Source: Candidatus Moraniibacteriota bacterium (GTDB taxonomy: Bacteria; Patescibacteriota; Minisyncoccia; Moranbacterales; UBA2206). From it: a stretch of DNA of 18,786 nt. Under the pieces are notes generated by a model. That model was not told where the DNA came from. It was given only the letters and a program-made list of their open reading frames with translations, and did not search any database. This document shows, piece by piece, positions 8,456-15,448 of this stretch. The stretch is taken from positions 17,093 through 35,878 of the forward strand of contig DPJH01000039.1 of the NCBI GenBank assembly GCA_003543115.1, read 5' to 3'. The position numbers were made by a program, and so were the translations under genes. The stretch's first letter is position 1, and every line of letters begins with the position of its first letter.

Positions 8456-8465
8456 ATTCTACCAT
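8456..8465 (-). promoter_or_regulatory. Extended -10 promoter element of the amidase gene
   Basis: The minus strand reads TATGGTAGAAT, a TGN-type extended -10 with hexamer TAGAAT at 8461-8456. No good -35 is present, because that position falls in the T-tract of the preceding terminator. A start site 7 nt downstream would coincide with the A of the amidase ATG at 8449. Confidence 0.4.
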
Positions 8466-8476
8466 AATTTGGCCAA

Positions 8477-8509
8477 TAAAAAAACAACTCGCTGGAACGA
8501 GTTGTTTTT
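8477..8509 (-). terminator. Intrinsic terminator of the FKBP gene
   Basis: AAAAACAACTCG (8480-8491) and CGAGTTGTTTTT (8498-8509) form a perfect 12-bp stem with a 6-nt loop. The minus-strand continuation is a run of seven T. It begins a few bases after the FKBP stop and insulates FKBP from the amidase unit. Confidence 0.85.
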
Positions 8510-8515
8510 CAATAT

Positions 8516-8959
8516 CTATTTTATATCTATGAGCTCTACATCAAATATAAGCACAGCATTGGGAGGAATAATTCCTGCTGCCCCCTTTGACCCATATGCC
8601 ATTTCTGATGGAATGGTCAATATTCTTTTTTCTCCCACTTTCATGTCCAGCATACCTTTTTCCCATCCAGCAATAACCATGCCTTTTCCTATTTCAAATT
8701 CAAAGGGAGTTCCTCTGTCCACACTTGAATCAAACTTTGTCCCATCAGCCAATTTGCCCGTATAGTGGACTACTAAGGCATCGCCATTCTTACTCTTTCT
8801 TTCACCTTTTCCCTCTGCTACCTTTTTAATTTCTAACTCCATATTCTTATTATTTATAATTATTTTATTACTTTCATCCTTGTTTTCTTGATAAAAGAAG
8901 AATGCCAATCCTCCTAAGAAAAAAATTGCTGCTATCAATGCGACCATTTTTTTGTTCAT
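8516..8959 (-). CDS. Membrane-anchored FKBP-type peptidyl-prolyl isomerase
   Basis: This 147-residue protein should catalyse cis-trans isomerisation of X-Pro bonds in proteins outside the cytoplasm. An N-terminal hydrophobic segment (about 5-23) with no lipobox cysteine suggests an uncleaved anchor. A short polar linker leads to one complete FKBP domain (about 41-147). The ligand-pocket residues keep a constant offset of 40 from human FKBP12: Y66, F76, D77, F86, V95, I96, W99, Y122 and F139. The catalytic pocket is therefore intact. The gene has its own extended -10 promoter and its own terminator, so it is a single-gene unit. No Shine-Dalgarno sequence precedes the ATG. It could help fold exported proteins such as the neighbouring cysteine-rich protein, but this is inference. 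Confidence 0.92.
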   Translation of the reverse strand: MNKKMVALIAAIFFLGGLAFFFYQENKDESNKIIINNKNMELEIKKVAEGKGERKSKNGDALVVHYTGKLADGTKFDSSVDRGTPFEFEIGKGMVIAGWEKGMLDMKVGEKRILTIPSEMAYGSKGAAGIIPPNAVLIFDVELIDIK

Positions 8960-8984
8960 AGTTTCAAATTATTATTATTTTAGC

Positions 8985-8993
8985 ATTATATCA
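8985..8993 (-). promoter_or_regulatory. Extended -10 promoter of the FKBP gene
   Basis: The minus strand reads TGA-TATAAT, a perfect extended -10 (TATAAT at 8990-8985). The -35 region 17 bp upstream (TTAATG) is weak and overlaps the end of the upstream gene. The predicted leader is about 20 nt. Confidence 0.65.
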
Positions 8994-9018
8994 CACATCA
9001 GCAATAGCATTAAAATTA

Positions 9019-10230
9019 TTATGGTTCAGGTATTATCTTATTGATTTCATCCTCATCTTTGCATTTATATTTTTTACTTGGAGTATAAAAATTCTTATTT
9101 GGTCCATAGCATCCCTCATTTTCTTTATTGAGAACAGCTAGAAATGGCATAAGAAAGCCGGTATTTCCTCCATTAAATTTGTTATATAATTTTTGGATGG
9201 TTTCAATTCTCTTTTCTTTATCCATTCTAGCAAATTTTCCCATATCATCCCACACTAATCCGCTCCAATCCAAATGAAGAAGCACATTATTAGCCTTTGA
9301 ACTATAGCGCTTATCCCAAAGCAATGCCCAACAGCTGGAAAAATTACTGGAACAAGGCTGATCCTCCACCCTGCCAACAGCGTCAATTCCCACACCCCCC
9401 TCAATATAGTCAAACATTCGTAGATACTTTTCATCTACGATATCATCAGTTTGAGCGCCTATAATAATTTGTATTTTCTTTTCTTTGGCATATTGGCGCA
9501 TATCTTCCAATATTTTTTTCATTTCAGTATCTTTAAAGTTATGATCTTTGTCTTGCAGTTGGATCTGTCCAAACAAAAAACTCTGGATTCCAATATCCAT
9601 AGCTCGCCGCGTAATAGCTTTTATATATCTCCTGTATTCCACATTACTCACGCTTGGTATGCATGTTTCGTTGCCCCACCTTCCTTCAGTTCCCTCCCGA
9701 CACATTTTTTCATAATGATAATTCTCTCCACTTGCATCATCTTCAAATTTTTTTCTAGTTGAAATAGCTTCTGCGATAAACATTCCATAGACCACCGGCT
9801 GCAATTCAACTTTTTCCATAATATTTTCAGCCTCCTTAAAGTCAGGTCTTCGCAACCACGTTTCAAGCGCCCGATGGAGATAAACACAGTTAGAGCGATT
9901 AAGCATCTGTGTTATTTCTTTCGTTTTCTCACCATAGCCGGATAAAAATCCGTCAGCTACGCAACCATTAGTCCGTATTTTTTCCATTGATATCGGACCA
10001 GGCTTAAAATGCCATTCTAAACGCTCTTTTTCTCCGGGAAAAAGAGATGTTTTCCCGGAACTTGGATTTATCTTTGGTTGGGTAAATTCAAAAACTATTT
10101 TTTCATGAAAATTTAGAGTATACCAAGAAATTATTCCGCTCAAAATTATCAAAAAAATAAAAACAAAAGAAAAAGGGACTCGCCTCCTCCAAAAAGATGT
10201 TCTATTCCTATTATTTTTAGATATATCCAT
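9019..10230 (-). CDS. Unknown membrane-anchored extracytoplasmic protein, possible TIM barrel, eight cysteines
   Basis: I do not recognise this family. From the ATG at 10230 it has 403 residues; a GTG at 10236 is possible, but a GGGAG sequence sits 5 nt before the ATG. An arginine-rich start (about residues 8-17) precedes one membrane segment (about 19-39), so the rest should lie outside. A beta-alternating region follows, with strand-like blocks VVYGMFIAEAI, IGIQSFLFGQI, IQIIIGAQTDD, DYIEGGVGID, VLLHLDWSG and GFLMPFLAVLN. This spacing resembles a TIM barrel of glycoside-hydrolase type, and acidic residues end several strands. All eight cysteines are outside the membrane and fall in close pairs: 90/115, 177/190, 293/300 and 374/390, suggesting four disulfides. 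A carbohydrate-active role is a guess. It sits between FKBP and the tRNA genes. Confidence 0.75.
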   Translation of the reverse strand: MDISKNNRNRTSFWRRRVPFSFVFIFLIILSGIISWYTLNFHEKIVFEFTQPKINPSSGKTSLFPGEKERLEWHFKPGPISMEKIRTNGCVADGFLSGYGEKTKEITQMLNRSNCVYLHRALETWLRRPDFKEAENIMEKVELQPVVYGMFIAEAISTRKKFEDDASGENYHYEKMCREGTEGRWGNETCIPSVSNVEYRRYIKAITRRAMDIGIQSFLFGQIQLQDKDHNFKDTEMKKILEDMRQYAKEKKIQIIIGAQTDDIVDEKYLRMFDYIEGGVGIDAVGRVEDQPCSSNFSSCWALLWDKRYSSKANNVLLHLDWSGLVWDDMGKFARMDKEKRIETIQKLYNKFNGGNTGFLMPFLAVLNKENEGCYGPNKNFYTPSKKYKCKDEDEINKIIPEP

Positions 10231-10320
10231 ACTCACTCCCTATTATACATTTAAATACAAATTTATACACTTTTTTATTCCTATCAAAACATTAGCTTAT
10301 AGATAAATAATTTTCAATCG

Positions 10321-10367
10321 CCAAAAAACTAAAAGACCTCTCTAAAGAAGGTCTTTTAGTTTTTTGG
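10321..10367 (-). terminator. Bidirectional intrinsic terminator after tRNA-Gly
   Basis: A perfect 19-bp inverted repeat lies at 10321-10339 and 10349-10367 with a 9-nt loop. The arms are CCAAAAAACTAAAAGACCT and its exact complement. On the tRNA strand the stem begins with the last nucleotides of the encoded CCA end, so tRNA tail and terminator overlap. The T-rich arm serves as U-tract. Confidence 0.8.
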
Positions 10368-10439
10368 AGCGGGTAGGGGGAATCGAACCCCCCTCCTCAG
10401 CTTGGAAGGCTGATATAATAGCCACTATACGACACCCGC
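10365..10439 (-). tRNA. tRNA-Gly, anticodon TCC, CCA encoded
   Basis: The reverse strand folds into a complete cloverleaf closely like bacterial tRNA-Gly(UCC). The acceptor stem is GCGGGTG/TACCCGC. The anticodon stem TCAGC/GCTGA holds loop CTTCCAA (anticodon TCC). The T-arm is GGGGG-TTCGATT-CCCCC and the discriminator is U. CCA follows directly in the DNA. It is probably co-transcribed with tRNA-Pro upstream. Confidence 0.96.
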
Positions 10440-10440
10440 T

Positions 10441-10560
10441 TTCAGTCGCCGAAGCGACTTTCAGCGGGCAAGGCCCGCTAGGGAAGTCGCGAAGGAGACT
10501 TTCGTCTCGCCATAGCTCTACTACGGCGGGCAAAGCCCGCTGGAGATGAGCGACGGCGGA
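10441..10560. repeat. GC-rich palindromic island between two tRNA genes
   Basis: These 120 bp are 62.5% G+C (75 of 120), far above the surroundings. They contain at least five hairpins on the tRNA strand. AGTCGC/GCGACT at 10444-10459 has a C(TTCG)G tetraloop. AGCGGGC/GCCCGCT is at 10463-10479. GAGAC-GAAA-GTCTC at 10495-10508 has a GNRA loop. CTATGGCG/CGCCGTAG at 10508-10528 overlaps the next hairpin. GCGGGC/GCCCGC is at 10526-10540. The GCGGGCAA(G/A)GCCCGC unit occurs twice. It could be a REP- or MITE-like repeat, a structured RNA, or tRNA spacer processing signals. Confidence 0.6.
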
Positions 10561-10635
10561 TTACTTAGATTTCTAAGAAACCTAGTGTATATGAATTTTA
10601 CCAACAATATTACAATTTAGCAACTTCTATTGCTG

Positions 10636-10706
10636 TCGGGGCGCCGAGACTCGAACTCGGACTACTTGGTCCCAAACCAAGCGCGCTACCATTACACAAC
10701 GCCCCG
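10636..10706 (-). tRNA. tRNA-Pro, anticodon TGG, CCA not encoded
   Basis: The reverse strand gives acceptor stem CGGGGCG/CGCCCCG, a D-arm with a compact 7-nt loop, anticodon stem CTTGG/CCAAG with loop TTTGGGA (anticodon TGG), and T-arm CCGAG-TTCGAGT-CTCGG. The discriminator is A. The DNA after it reads CAGC, so CCA must be added after transcription, unlike in the neighbouring tRNA-Gly. Confidence 0.95.
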
Positions 10707-10785
10707 CCTGCCGCATCTATCAACCTTTTTCAACGTAACATTAACAAATGTCACATGCTCACTTCTATTTTTTAATTACTTATAG

Positions 10786-10814
10786 ATATTACATTTATTT
10801 TATACTTTCGTCAA
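10786..10814 (-). promoter_or_regulatory. Promoter of the tRNA-Pro/tRNA-Gly unit
   Basis: TTGACG (10814-10809) is followed by a 17-bp spacer and TAATAT (10791-10786) on the minus strand. Transcription would start near 10779, about 70 nt before tRNA-Pro. The rest of 10707-10880 holds no convincing gene. Confidence 0.6.
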
Positions 10815-10877
10815 TATCACAAGCAAATAATAAACCTGCTTGTTAATCCATAATCTTTAATTATCTTTTTCATAAAT

Positions 10878-10907
10878 AAAAATCCTTTTTATGCAAAAAG
10901 GATTTTT
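10878..10907 (-). terminator. Intrinsic terminator of the HU gene
   Basis: AAAAATCCTTTTT (10878-10890) and its exact complement (10895-10907) form a 13-bp stem around a 4-nt loop, 13 bp past the HU stop. T-rich sequence follows on the minus strand. Confidence 0.8.
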
Positions 10908-10920
10908 ATTTTAAGTGAAT

Positions 10921-11202
10921 CTATTTTACAGCCTCCTTAAGTGTTTTTCCGGCAGTAAATTTCGGCACCTTCATTGCAGGAATTTCTATCTTCTCTTTTG
11001 TTTGAGGATTAATACCTAATCTTGCAGCTCTAGAAGAGACTTTAAACGTTCCAAATCCTGTTAAAGTAACCTTGTTTCCGGTTTGTATTGATTTTGTTAT
11101 CTCCTCAATCAATGTATCAATAACAACTTCTACATCCTTTTTTGATTGTCCTGTTTTTGTTGCAATTGCATTAACCAATGCATCTTTATTTACATTTGTC
11201 AT
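10921..11202 (-). CDS. HU-family DNA-binding protein
   Basis: This 93-residue nucleoid protein binds and bends DNA as a dimer. The family pattern is complete: an N-terminal helical dimerisation part (about 1-45), the GFGTF turn (49-53), the beta-arm with the intercalating proline in INPQT (P66), and the PKFTAGKTLKEAV C-terminal signature (80-92). The usual arginine of the GRNP arm tip is isoleucine here (GINP), a small deviation. The length is normal. A GGGTGA sequence 4 nt before the ATG at 11202 can serve as ribosome-binding site. The gene is a single unit with its own promoter (11259-11288) and terminator (10878-10907). A DnaA-box sequence lies just upstream of the -35. HU and IHF-type subunits are not separable with confidence here. 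Confidence 0.95.
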   Translation of the reverse strand: MTNVNKDALVNAIATKTGQSKKDVEVVIDTLIEEITKSIQTGNKVTLTGFGTFKVSSRAARLGINPQTKEKIEIPAMKVPKFTAGKTLKEAVK

Positions 11203-11258
11203 AATTTCACCCGCCTTTCTAGTTTTATATTAAATCTAAATAACGATCTCCTTGCTAT

Positions 11259-11288
11259 ATTGTACTACTTTTGTCTAAAATAAGCCAA
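11259..11288 (-). promoter_or_regulatory. Promoter of the HU gene
   Basis: TTGGCT (11288-11283), an 18-bp spacer and TACAAT (11264-11259) on the minus strand. The predicted leader is about 50 nt. Confidence 0.55.
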
Positions 11289-11293
11289 ACTGG

Positions 11294-11302
11294 TTATCCA
11301 CA
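11294..11302 (+). promoter_or_regulatory. DnaA-box consensus beside the HU promoter
   Basis: TTATCCACA matches the DnaA-box consensus exactly and ends 5 bp upstream of the HU -35 element. Its position suggests possible control of HU by DnaA. A single 9-mer match is weak evidence on its own. Confidence 0.35.
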
Positions 11303-11348
11303 GATATAAGTAATACCATGAGTCTCGCTTTTTATGCCGTTATCTTCC

Positions 11349-12866
11349 TTATCTTGCTACTTCAAGAGCCCTAGTCTCTCTTATAACATTCACCTTGATT
11401 TCTCCAGGATATTTAAGATCTGTCTCTATCTTATCAGCAATAGAGCGAGCCAATTTAATCGCTCCTAAATCATCGGTTTTATCAGGTTTAACAAAAACAC
11501 GTATTTCTCTTCCTGCTTGAATTGCATAACTTTTCTCCACTTCTTCAAAAGAATTAACCACATCTTCCAATTCTCCCAATCTTTTCAAATAGTTTTCCAG
11601 GGTATCTTTTCTTGCTCCGGGACGACTGGCTGAAATCGCATCTGCAGCCGCAATAATCATAGATTCAGGATTATCAAATGGATAATCCTCATGATGCGCT
11701 TTCATAGCATCAATAATTTCCTTTCCAATATTAAATTTCTGTAAAATCTTTATGCCTATTTCTACATGCGTTCCCTCAACCTCATGATCTATGGCTTTTC
11801 CAATATCATGAAGAAGTCCGGCTTTCTTGGCAATCGCCACATCTGCTCCCAGTTCTGCTGCCAAAGCTCCGGATAAATGCGCCACCTCCAATGAATGTAA
11901 AAGCGCATTTTGGCCATAACTGGTTCTATAGCGAAGTCTTCCGATTATTTGTACGATTTTTGGTTCCAATCCTGCAACCCCAACATCATACACAGCGGCC
12001 TCTCCGGCTTCTCTGATCTTATTATTGATTTCCTGTTTTGCAAATTCCACAGCCTCTTCAATCTTAGTAGGGTGAATTCTTCCATCACCCAAAAGCTTCT
12101 CTATCGCAATTTTCGCAATCTCCCTTCTAATAGGATCGAAGCCAGAGATAACTATCGCTTCAGGAGTATCATCCACAATAATTTCGATTCCGGTCAATCT
12201 TTCTAAAGTTTTTATATTTCTTCCCTCCCTTCCGATTATCCTACCTTTCACTTCATCAGAGGGAATACTAACCGTGCTTGTAGTAACGTCAGCAGAATGA
12301 GAACCGGCATATTTTTGTATGGCTGAGGTCATTATATCCTTAGCTTTTTTATTCAGCTCTTCTTGTCCATTAATCTCCAAATCCTTTATTCTTTTTGCAA
12401 TAATATCCCTATTTTCTTCTTCTGTTAGTTGCAATAGGACGTTTTTTGCATCTTCCTTGGAAAGTCCGGCTATCTTTTCCAATCTTTTAAGCTCTTGCTC
12501 TCTGGTTTCTTCAATTTCCTTTCTGATTTGCTTTATTTCTGCAGCCTTTTTTTCCAACATAACCCTTCCACGCTCGATCTCTTCCATCTTAGTGTCTAAG
12601 GTTGTTTCTCTTTTTTCCAATCGTTCCTCTGATCGAGATATTTTTTGTTCTCTTTCCTGCTCTTTCTTTTTTGCTTCCTCTAAAATATTTACGGCTTTGC
12701 TTTTTGCTTCAATTACGATTTCCTGCACTTTCTTTTCAGTCTCCTCTAATATTTTTGAAGCCTTACTTTCTGCTGTATTCAATTGCTTTTTTGCAATTGA
12801 TTGTCTGGTGTAATAACCAAAAGATGCGCCTAAAATCAAACCCAAAGCGCCAATTATGATTTCCAT
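11349..12866 (-). CDS. rny: Ribonuclease Y
   Basis: This 505-residue membrane-bound endoribonuclease starts mRNA decay in many bacteria. An N-terminal membrane anchor (about 3-20) is followed by a long charged coiled coil (about 25-190). The KH domain carries GRIIGREGRN at 208-217. The HD metal-dependent phosphohydrolase domain (about 318-415) keeps H324, the H353-D354 pair in LLHDIGKA, H391/H392 and D409. The C-terminal part, ending in ALEVAR, is intact, and the length is normal for the family. The gene diverges from gpmI across a 295-bp spacer. No Shine-Dalgarno sequence is visible before the ATG at 12866 and I could not single out a promoter in the AT-rich upstream region. Confidence 0.97.
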   Translation of the reverse strand: MEIIIGALGLILGASFGYYTRQSIAKKQLNTAESKASKILEETEKKVQEIVIEAKSKAVNILEEAKKKEQEREQKISRSEERLEKRETTLDTKMEEIERGRVMLEKKAAEIKQIRKEIEETREQELKRLEKIAGLSKEDAKNVLLQLTEEENRDIIAKRIKDLEINGQEELNKKAKDIMTSAIQKYAGSHSADVTTSTVSIPSDEVKGRIIGREGRNIKTLERLTGIEIIVDDTPEAIVISGFDPIRREIAKIAIEKLLGDGRIHPTKIEEAVEFAKQEINNKIREAGEAAVYDVGVAGLEPKIVQIIGRLRYRTSYGQNALLHSLEVAHLSGALAAELGADVAIAKKAGLLHDIGKAIDHEVEGTHVEIGIKILQKFNIGKEIIDAMKAHHEDYPFDNPESMIIAAADAISASRPGARKDTLENYLKRLGELEDVVNSFEEVEKSYAIQAGREIRVFVKPDKTDDLGAIKLARSIADKIETDLKYPGEIKVNVIRETRALEVAR

Positions 12867-12931
12867 GGTGATTTACTCTATTCAGTTGATAAATAATATT
12901 AGTTGTGATCATTCCTATTTTTTACTAATTT

Positions 12932-12954
12932 GTAATAATTTCATCAATTATTAC
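12932..12954. repeat. Palindrome upstream of rny
   Basis: GTAATAATT (12932-12940), a 5-bp loop and AATTATTAC (12946-12954) form a perfect 9-bp inverted repeat about 66 bp upstream of the rny ATG. It could be an operator or an mRNA hairpin. AT-rich sequence makes chance palindromes common. Apart from this and the gpmI promoter, 12867-13161 shows nothing clear. Confidence 0.3.
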
Positions 12955-13102
12955 CCAAAAATTTATCAATAAATAAATCAATTTAAACAAATTATTATTG
13001 ACATTCATATCCTTGAAACGCATATTCCTTCCATAAACACGGATACAGCATTCCATATATAGATATAACAGTCTAATGAAATCTTATTATAGAGAAGGAT
13101 TT

Positions 13103-13131
13103 TTGTCAAAGACAAAGTAAAATGATATTAT
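13103..13131 (+). promoter_or_regulatory. Promoter of gpmI
   Basis: TTGTCA (13103-13108), a 17-bp spacer ending in TGA, and TATTAT (13126-13131). The -10 is of the extended TGN type. Transcription should start near 13138, leaving a leader of about 24 nt. Confidence 0.7.
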
Positions 13132-13161
13132 TCATATGTAAACATTATAAAAACTTGTTCT

Positions 13162-14718
13162 ATGTATAAACCTGTAGTGCTAATTATTCTTGATGGGTGG
13201 GGAATTGGAAAAAGCCCCAAAGGAAATGCCATAGCAGAAGCTAATTTACCTACCATTGATAAGCTTAATAATCTCTATCCCAATATAACTATACAGGCTT
13301 CTGGAATTTCCGTAGGTTTGCCTTGGGGAGAGTGTGGGAATTCAGAAGTAGGACACATTACCATTGGTACGGGGAAGATAATCTATCAAAGTCTTCCAAG
13401 AATATCCATGAGCATTCAAAATGGCTCATTTTACAAAAACCCTGAGTTTCTCAATGCAATGGCTGCTGCTAATAGTAACCACTCTTCCTTGCATTTAATG
13501 GGGTTGGTCGGTAAAGGAGCTGTTCATTCCCATATTGATCACCTCTATGCTTTGCTTGAAATGGCAAAAAATCAAGGAATAGAAAATGTTTTTATCCATG
13601 TTTTTTCTGACGGTCGCGACTGCGCTCAAGATTCAGGAGTTCAATCCATAAGAGATCTTCAAAACAAAATATCTTCAATTGGAATAGGCAAAATAGCCAG
13701 TATCGGAGGAAGATATTTTGGCATGGATAGAAATAACAGCTGGGAAAAAATTGAAAAAGCCTATAAAGCCGTTGTTAAGGGAGAGGGAGTAAATATAACT
13801 GATACAATCAAATATCTAGAGGAATCATATAAAAATGGCATCTATGATGAATACATAGAACCAGCCGTTGTTACAGAAAATGGGAAACCGGTCGCCACAG
13901 TCAAAAACGGAGATTCGATAATATTTTTTAATTTCCGAGAAGACCGCGCAAGACAAATGACCAAAGCCTTTACTCTGCCTGGATTTGCAAAATTCCCCCG
14001 GGAAGAACTTGCGAATATAAATTTTGTGACTATGACTCAATATGAAGAAGGACTTCCAGCTAAAGTAGCTTTTCCTCCGATAAAATTAACTGATTGCCTA
14101 GGCAATATCATTAGCCGGGCAAAAAAAACACAACTTCGCATTTCAGAAACCGAAAAATTTGCCCATGTAACCTACTTTTTCAATGGCGGACAAGAAGAAC
14201 CATTCCCCAAAGAAGATCGTATAATCATCCCTTCCAAAAATGTTGCCAGCTTTGATCTAGCCCCTGAAATGAGCGCCGTTGAAGTAACTGACACCGTTAT
14301 TGAAAACGTTGAAAAAGAAAAATACGACTTCATTCTTATAAATTATGCCAATGCCGATATAGTCGGACATACTGGAAAGATCGATGCTACCGTAAAAGCG
14401 GTAGAAGCTATTGATAAGTGTCTAGAAAAACTAATCCCGGTCGTTCTTCTTAAAAAAGGCTGTCTTCTCATAACAGCCGATCACGGAAATGCAGAAGAGG
14501 TTTCCGATAGCCTTACCGGAGAAATAAATACCGAACACTCATCCAACCCTGTTCCTGTTTGGTTTGTTACCGGAGAAAATCATCGGACTGAAAGAGCAAT
14601 TACCGATATGGCTCCTCAAGGTCTGCTTGGAGACATCGCTCCAACCGTTCTTGAGCTCATGGAGCTGCACAAACCGGAAGATATGACAGGTGAAAGCCTG
14701 TTGCCATTGCTTCAATAA
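13162..14718 (+). CDS. gpmI: 2,3-bisphosphoglycerate-independent phosphoglycerate mutase
   Basis: This enzyme interconverts 3- and 2-phosphoglycerate in glycolysis, using two metal ions and a phosphoserine intermediate. The 518 residues match the usual family length. The first metal site residue is D11 in ILDGWGI. The nucleophile is S61 in ECGNSEVGH. The substrate-binding VHSHIDH segment is at 121-127 and FSDGRD at 148-153. The second metal cluster is complete: D399 and H403 in NADIVGHTG, D440 and H441 in ADHGNAEE, and H459. It is the only plus-strand gene here, has its own promoter, and converges on clpP with a shared terminator. No Shine-Dalgarno sequence precedes the ATG. Only the independent-type mutase is seen in this window. 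Confidence 0.98.
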   Translation: MYKPVVLIILDGWGIGKSPKGNAIAEANLPTIDKLNNLYPNITIQASGISVGLPWGECGNSEVGHITIGTGKIIYQSLPRISMSIQNGSFYKNPEFLNAMAAANSNHSSLHLMGLVGKGAVHSHIDHLYALLEMAKNQGIENVFIHVFSDGRDCAQDSGVQSIRDLQNKISSIGIGKIASIGGRYFGMDRNNSWEKIEKAYKAVVKGEGVNITDTIKYLEESYKNGIYDEYIEPAVVTENGKPVATVKNGDSIIFFNFREDRARQMTKAFTLPGFAKFPREELANINFVTMTQYEEGLPAKVAFPPIKLTDCLGNIISRAKKTQLRISETEKFAHVTYFFNGGQEEPFPKEDRIIIPSKNVASFDLAPEMSAVEVTDTVIENVEKEKYDFILINYANADIVGHTGKIDATVKAVEAIDKCLEKLIPVVLLKKGCLLITADHGNAEEVSDSLTGEINTEHSSNPVPVWFVTGENHRTERAITDMAPQGLLGDIAPTVLELMELHKPEDMTGESLLPLLQ

Positions 14719-14731
14719 CTTTATTTTATAT

Positions 14732-14774
14732 AATTTAAAAAGGCGCTCTTTAGCTTAGAACGCCTTTTTAAATT
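14732..14774. terminator. Bidirectional terminator between gpmI and clpP
   Basis: AATTTAAAAAGGCG (14732-14745) and CGCCTTTTTAAATT (14761-14774) form a perfect 14-bp stem, with three further pairs (TCT/AGA) inside the 15-nt loop. T-runs follow the GC core on both strands. It lies between the convergent gpmI and clpP genes and probably ends both transcripts. Confidence 0.8.
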
Positions 14775-14801
14775 TATTTGCCAGGAACGATAATTTCAAG
14801 T

Positions 14802-15395
14802 TTATTTTATAATTTTATCTACTATCCCATATTTTTTCGCTTCTTCAGCCGTCATAAAATAATCCCTATCCGTGTCCGTTGCAATTCTGGAAACCGGTTG
14901 CCCGGTATGTTTTGCCATAATTTCATTCAGTCTCTTTTTTATTCTTACTATATGCTCCGTATGAATAAGCATATCACTGGCCTGGCCCTGAGCTCCTCCC
15001 ATAACCTGATGGATAAGAACCTCTCCATTTGGAAGAATAACTCTTTTCCCCTTCTCTCCTCCAGCCAAAAGCAAGGCTGCCGCCGAAGCAGCCAATCCGA
15101 TGCAAATCGTAGAAACATCAGCTTTTACATATTGCATGGTGTCATAAATGGCTAAAGCTGCCGTGACCTGTCCGCCAGGAGAATTGATATAGATTTTAAT
15201 ATCATCTTTGTTTGCCTCGGAATCCAAAAAGAGAAGTTGAGCGATAACGCTATTAGCCGCCACATCATCAATTGGTCCGCCTAAAAAAATAATCCTATCC
15301 TTGAGAAGCCTTGAATATATATCATAAGCTCTTTCTCCATAACCGGTTTTCTCGATAACTGTCGGAATAAGATACTGGTTAGTAATTTTGTCCAT
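14802..15395 (-). CDS. clpP: ATP-dependent Clp protease proteolytic subunit
   Basis: This serine peptidase assembles into a tetradecameric barrel and degrades proteins fed by a Clp ATPase. The 197 residues match the usual length. The catalytic triad is S104 (GLAASAAA), H129 (LIHQVMGG) and D178 (TDRDYF). The spacings of 25 and 49 residues equal those of well-studied ClpP proteins. The oxyanion segment SPGG lies at 72-75. The usual nucleophile context GMAASMG is GLAASAA here. The gene is last in the nusA-ppa-tig-clpP cluster, 53 bp after tig. The common partner clpX does not follow; gpmI converges instead, so the ATPase must be encoded elsewhere. No Shine-Dalgarno sequence is seen. Confidence 0.97.
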   Translation of the reverse strand: MDKITNQYLIPTVIEKTGYGERAYDIYSRLLKDRIIFLGGPIDDVAANSVIAQLLFLDSEANKDDIKIYINSPGGQVTAALAIYDTMQYVKADVSTICIGLAASAAALLLAGGEKGKRVILPNGEVLIHQVMGGAQGQASDMLIHTEHIVRIKKRLNEIMAKHTGQPVSRIATDTDRDYFMTAEEAKKYGIVDKIIK

Positions 15396-15448
15396 AGAAT
15401 TTCAACGCTAATTAAGAATTTTTAGAATACGAAAAGCCTATCTATAAT

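Noticed and set aside
10342..10533. 63-codon open frame on the minus strand over tRNA-Gly and the island
   Set aside because: It overlaps the tRNA and terminator completely and has no recognisable protein features; it is open because the island is GC-rich.
10364..10549. Open frame on the plus strand beginning with MERVGGIEPPSSAWKAD
   Set aside because: It is the reverse complement of tRNA-Gly plus the GC-rich island. This peptide is a well-known false translation of tRNA genes.
7411..11302. Replication origin suggested by two DnaA boxes
   Set aside because: The boxes are 3.9 kb apart, with no cluster, no AT-rich unwinding repeat beside them and no dnaA or dnaN gene in the window.
12319..12813. 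164-codon open frame antisense to the RNase Y coiled coil
   Set aside because: The Ser/Phe-rich composition is the mirror image of Lys/Glu-rich coiled-coil codons; a shadow of rny.
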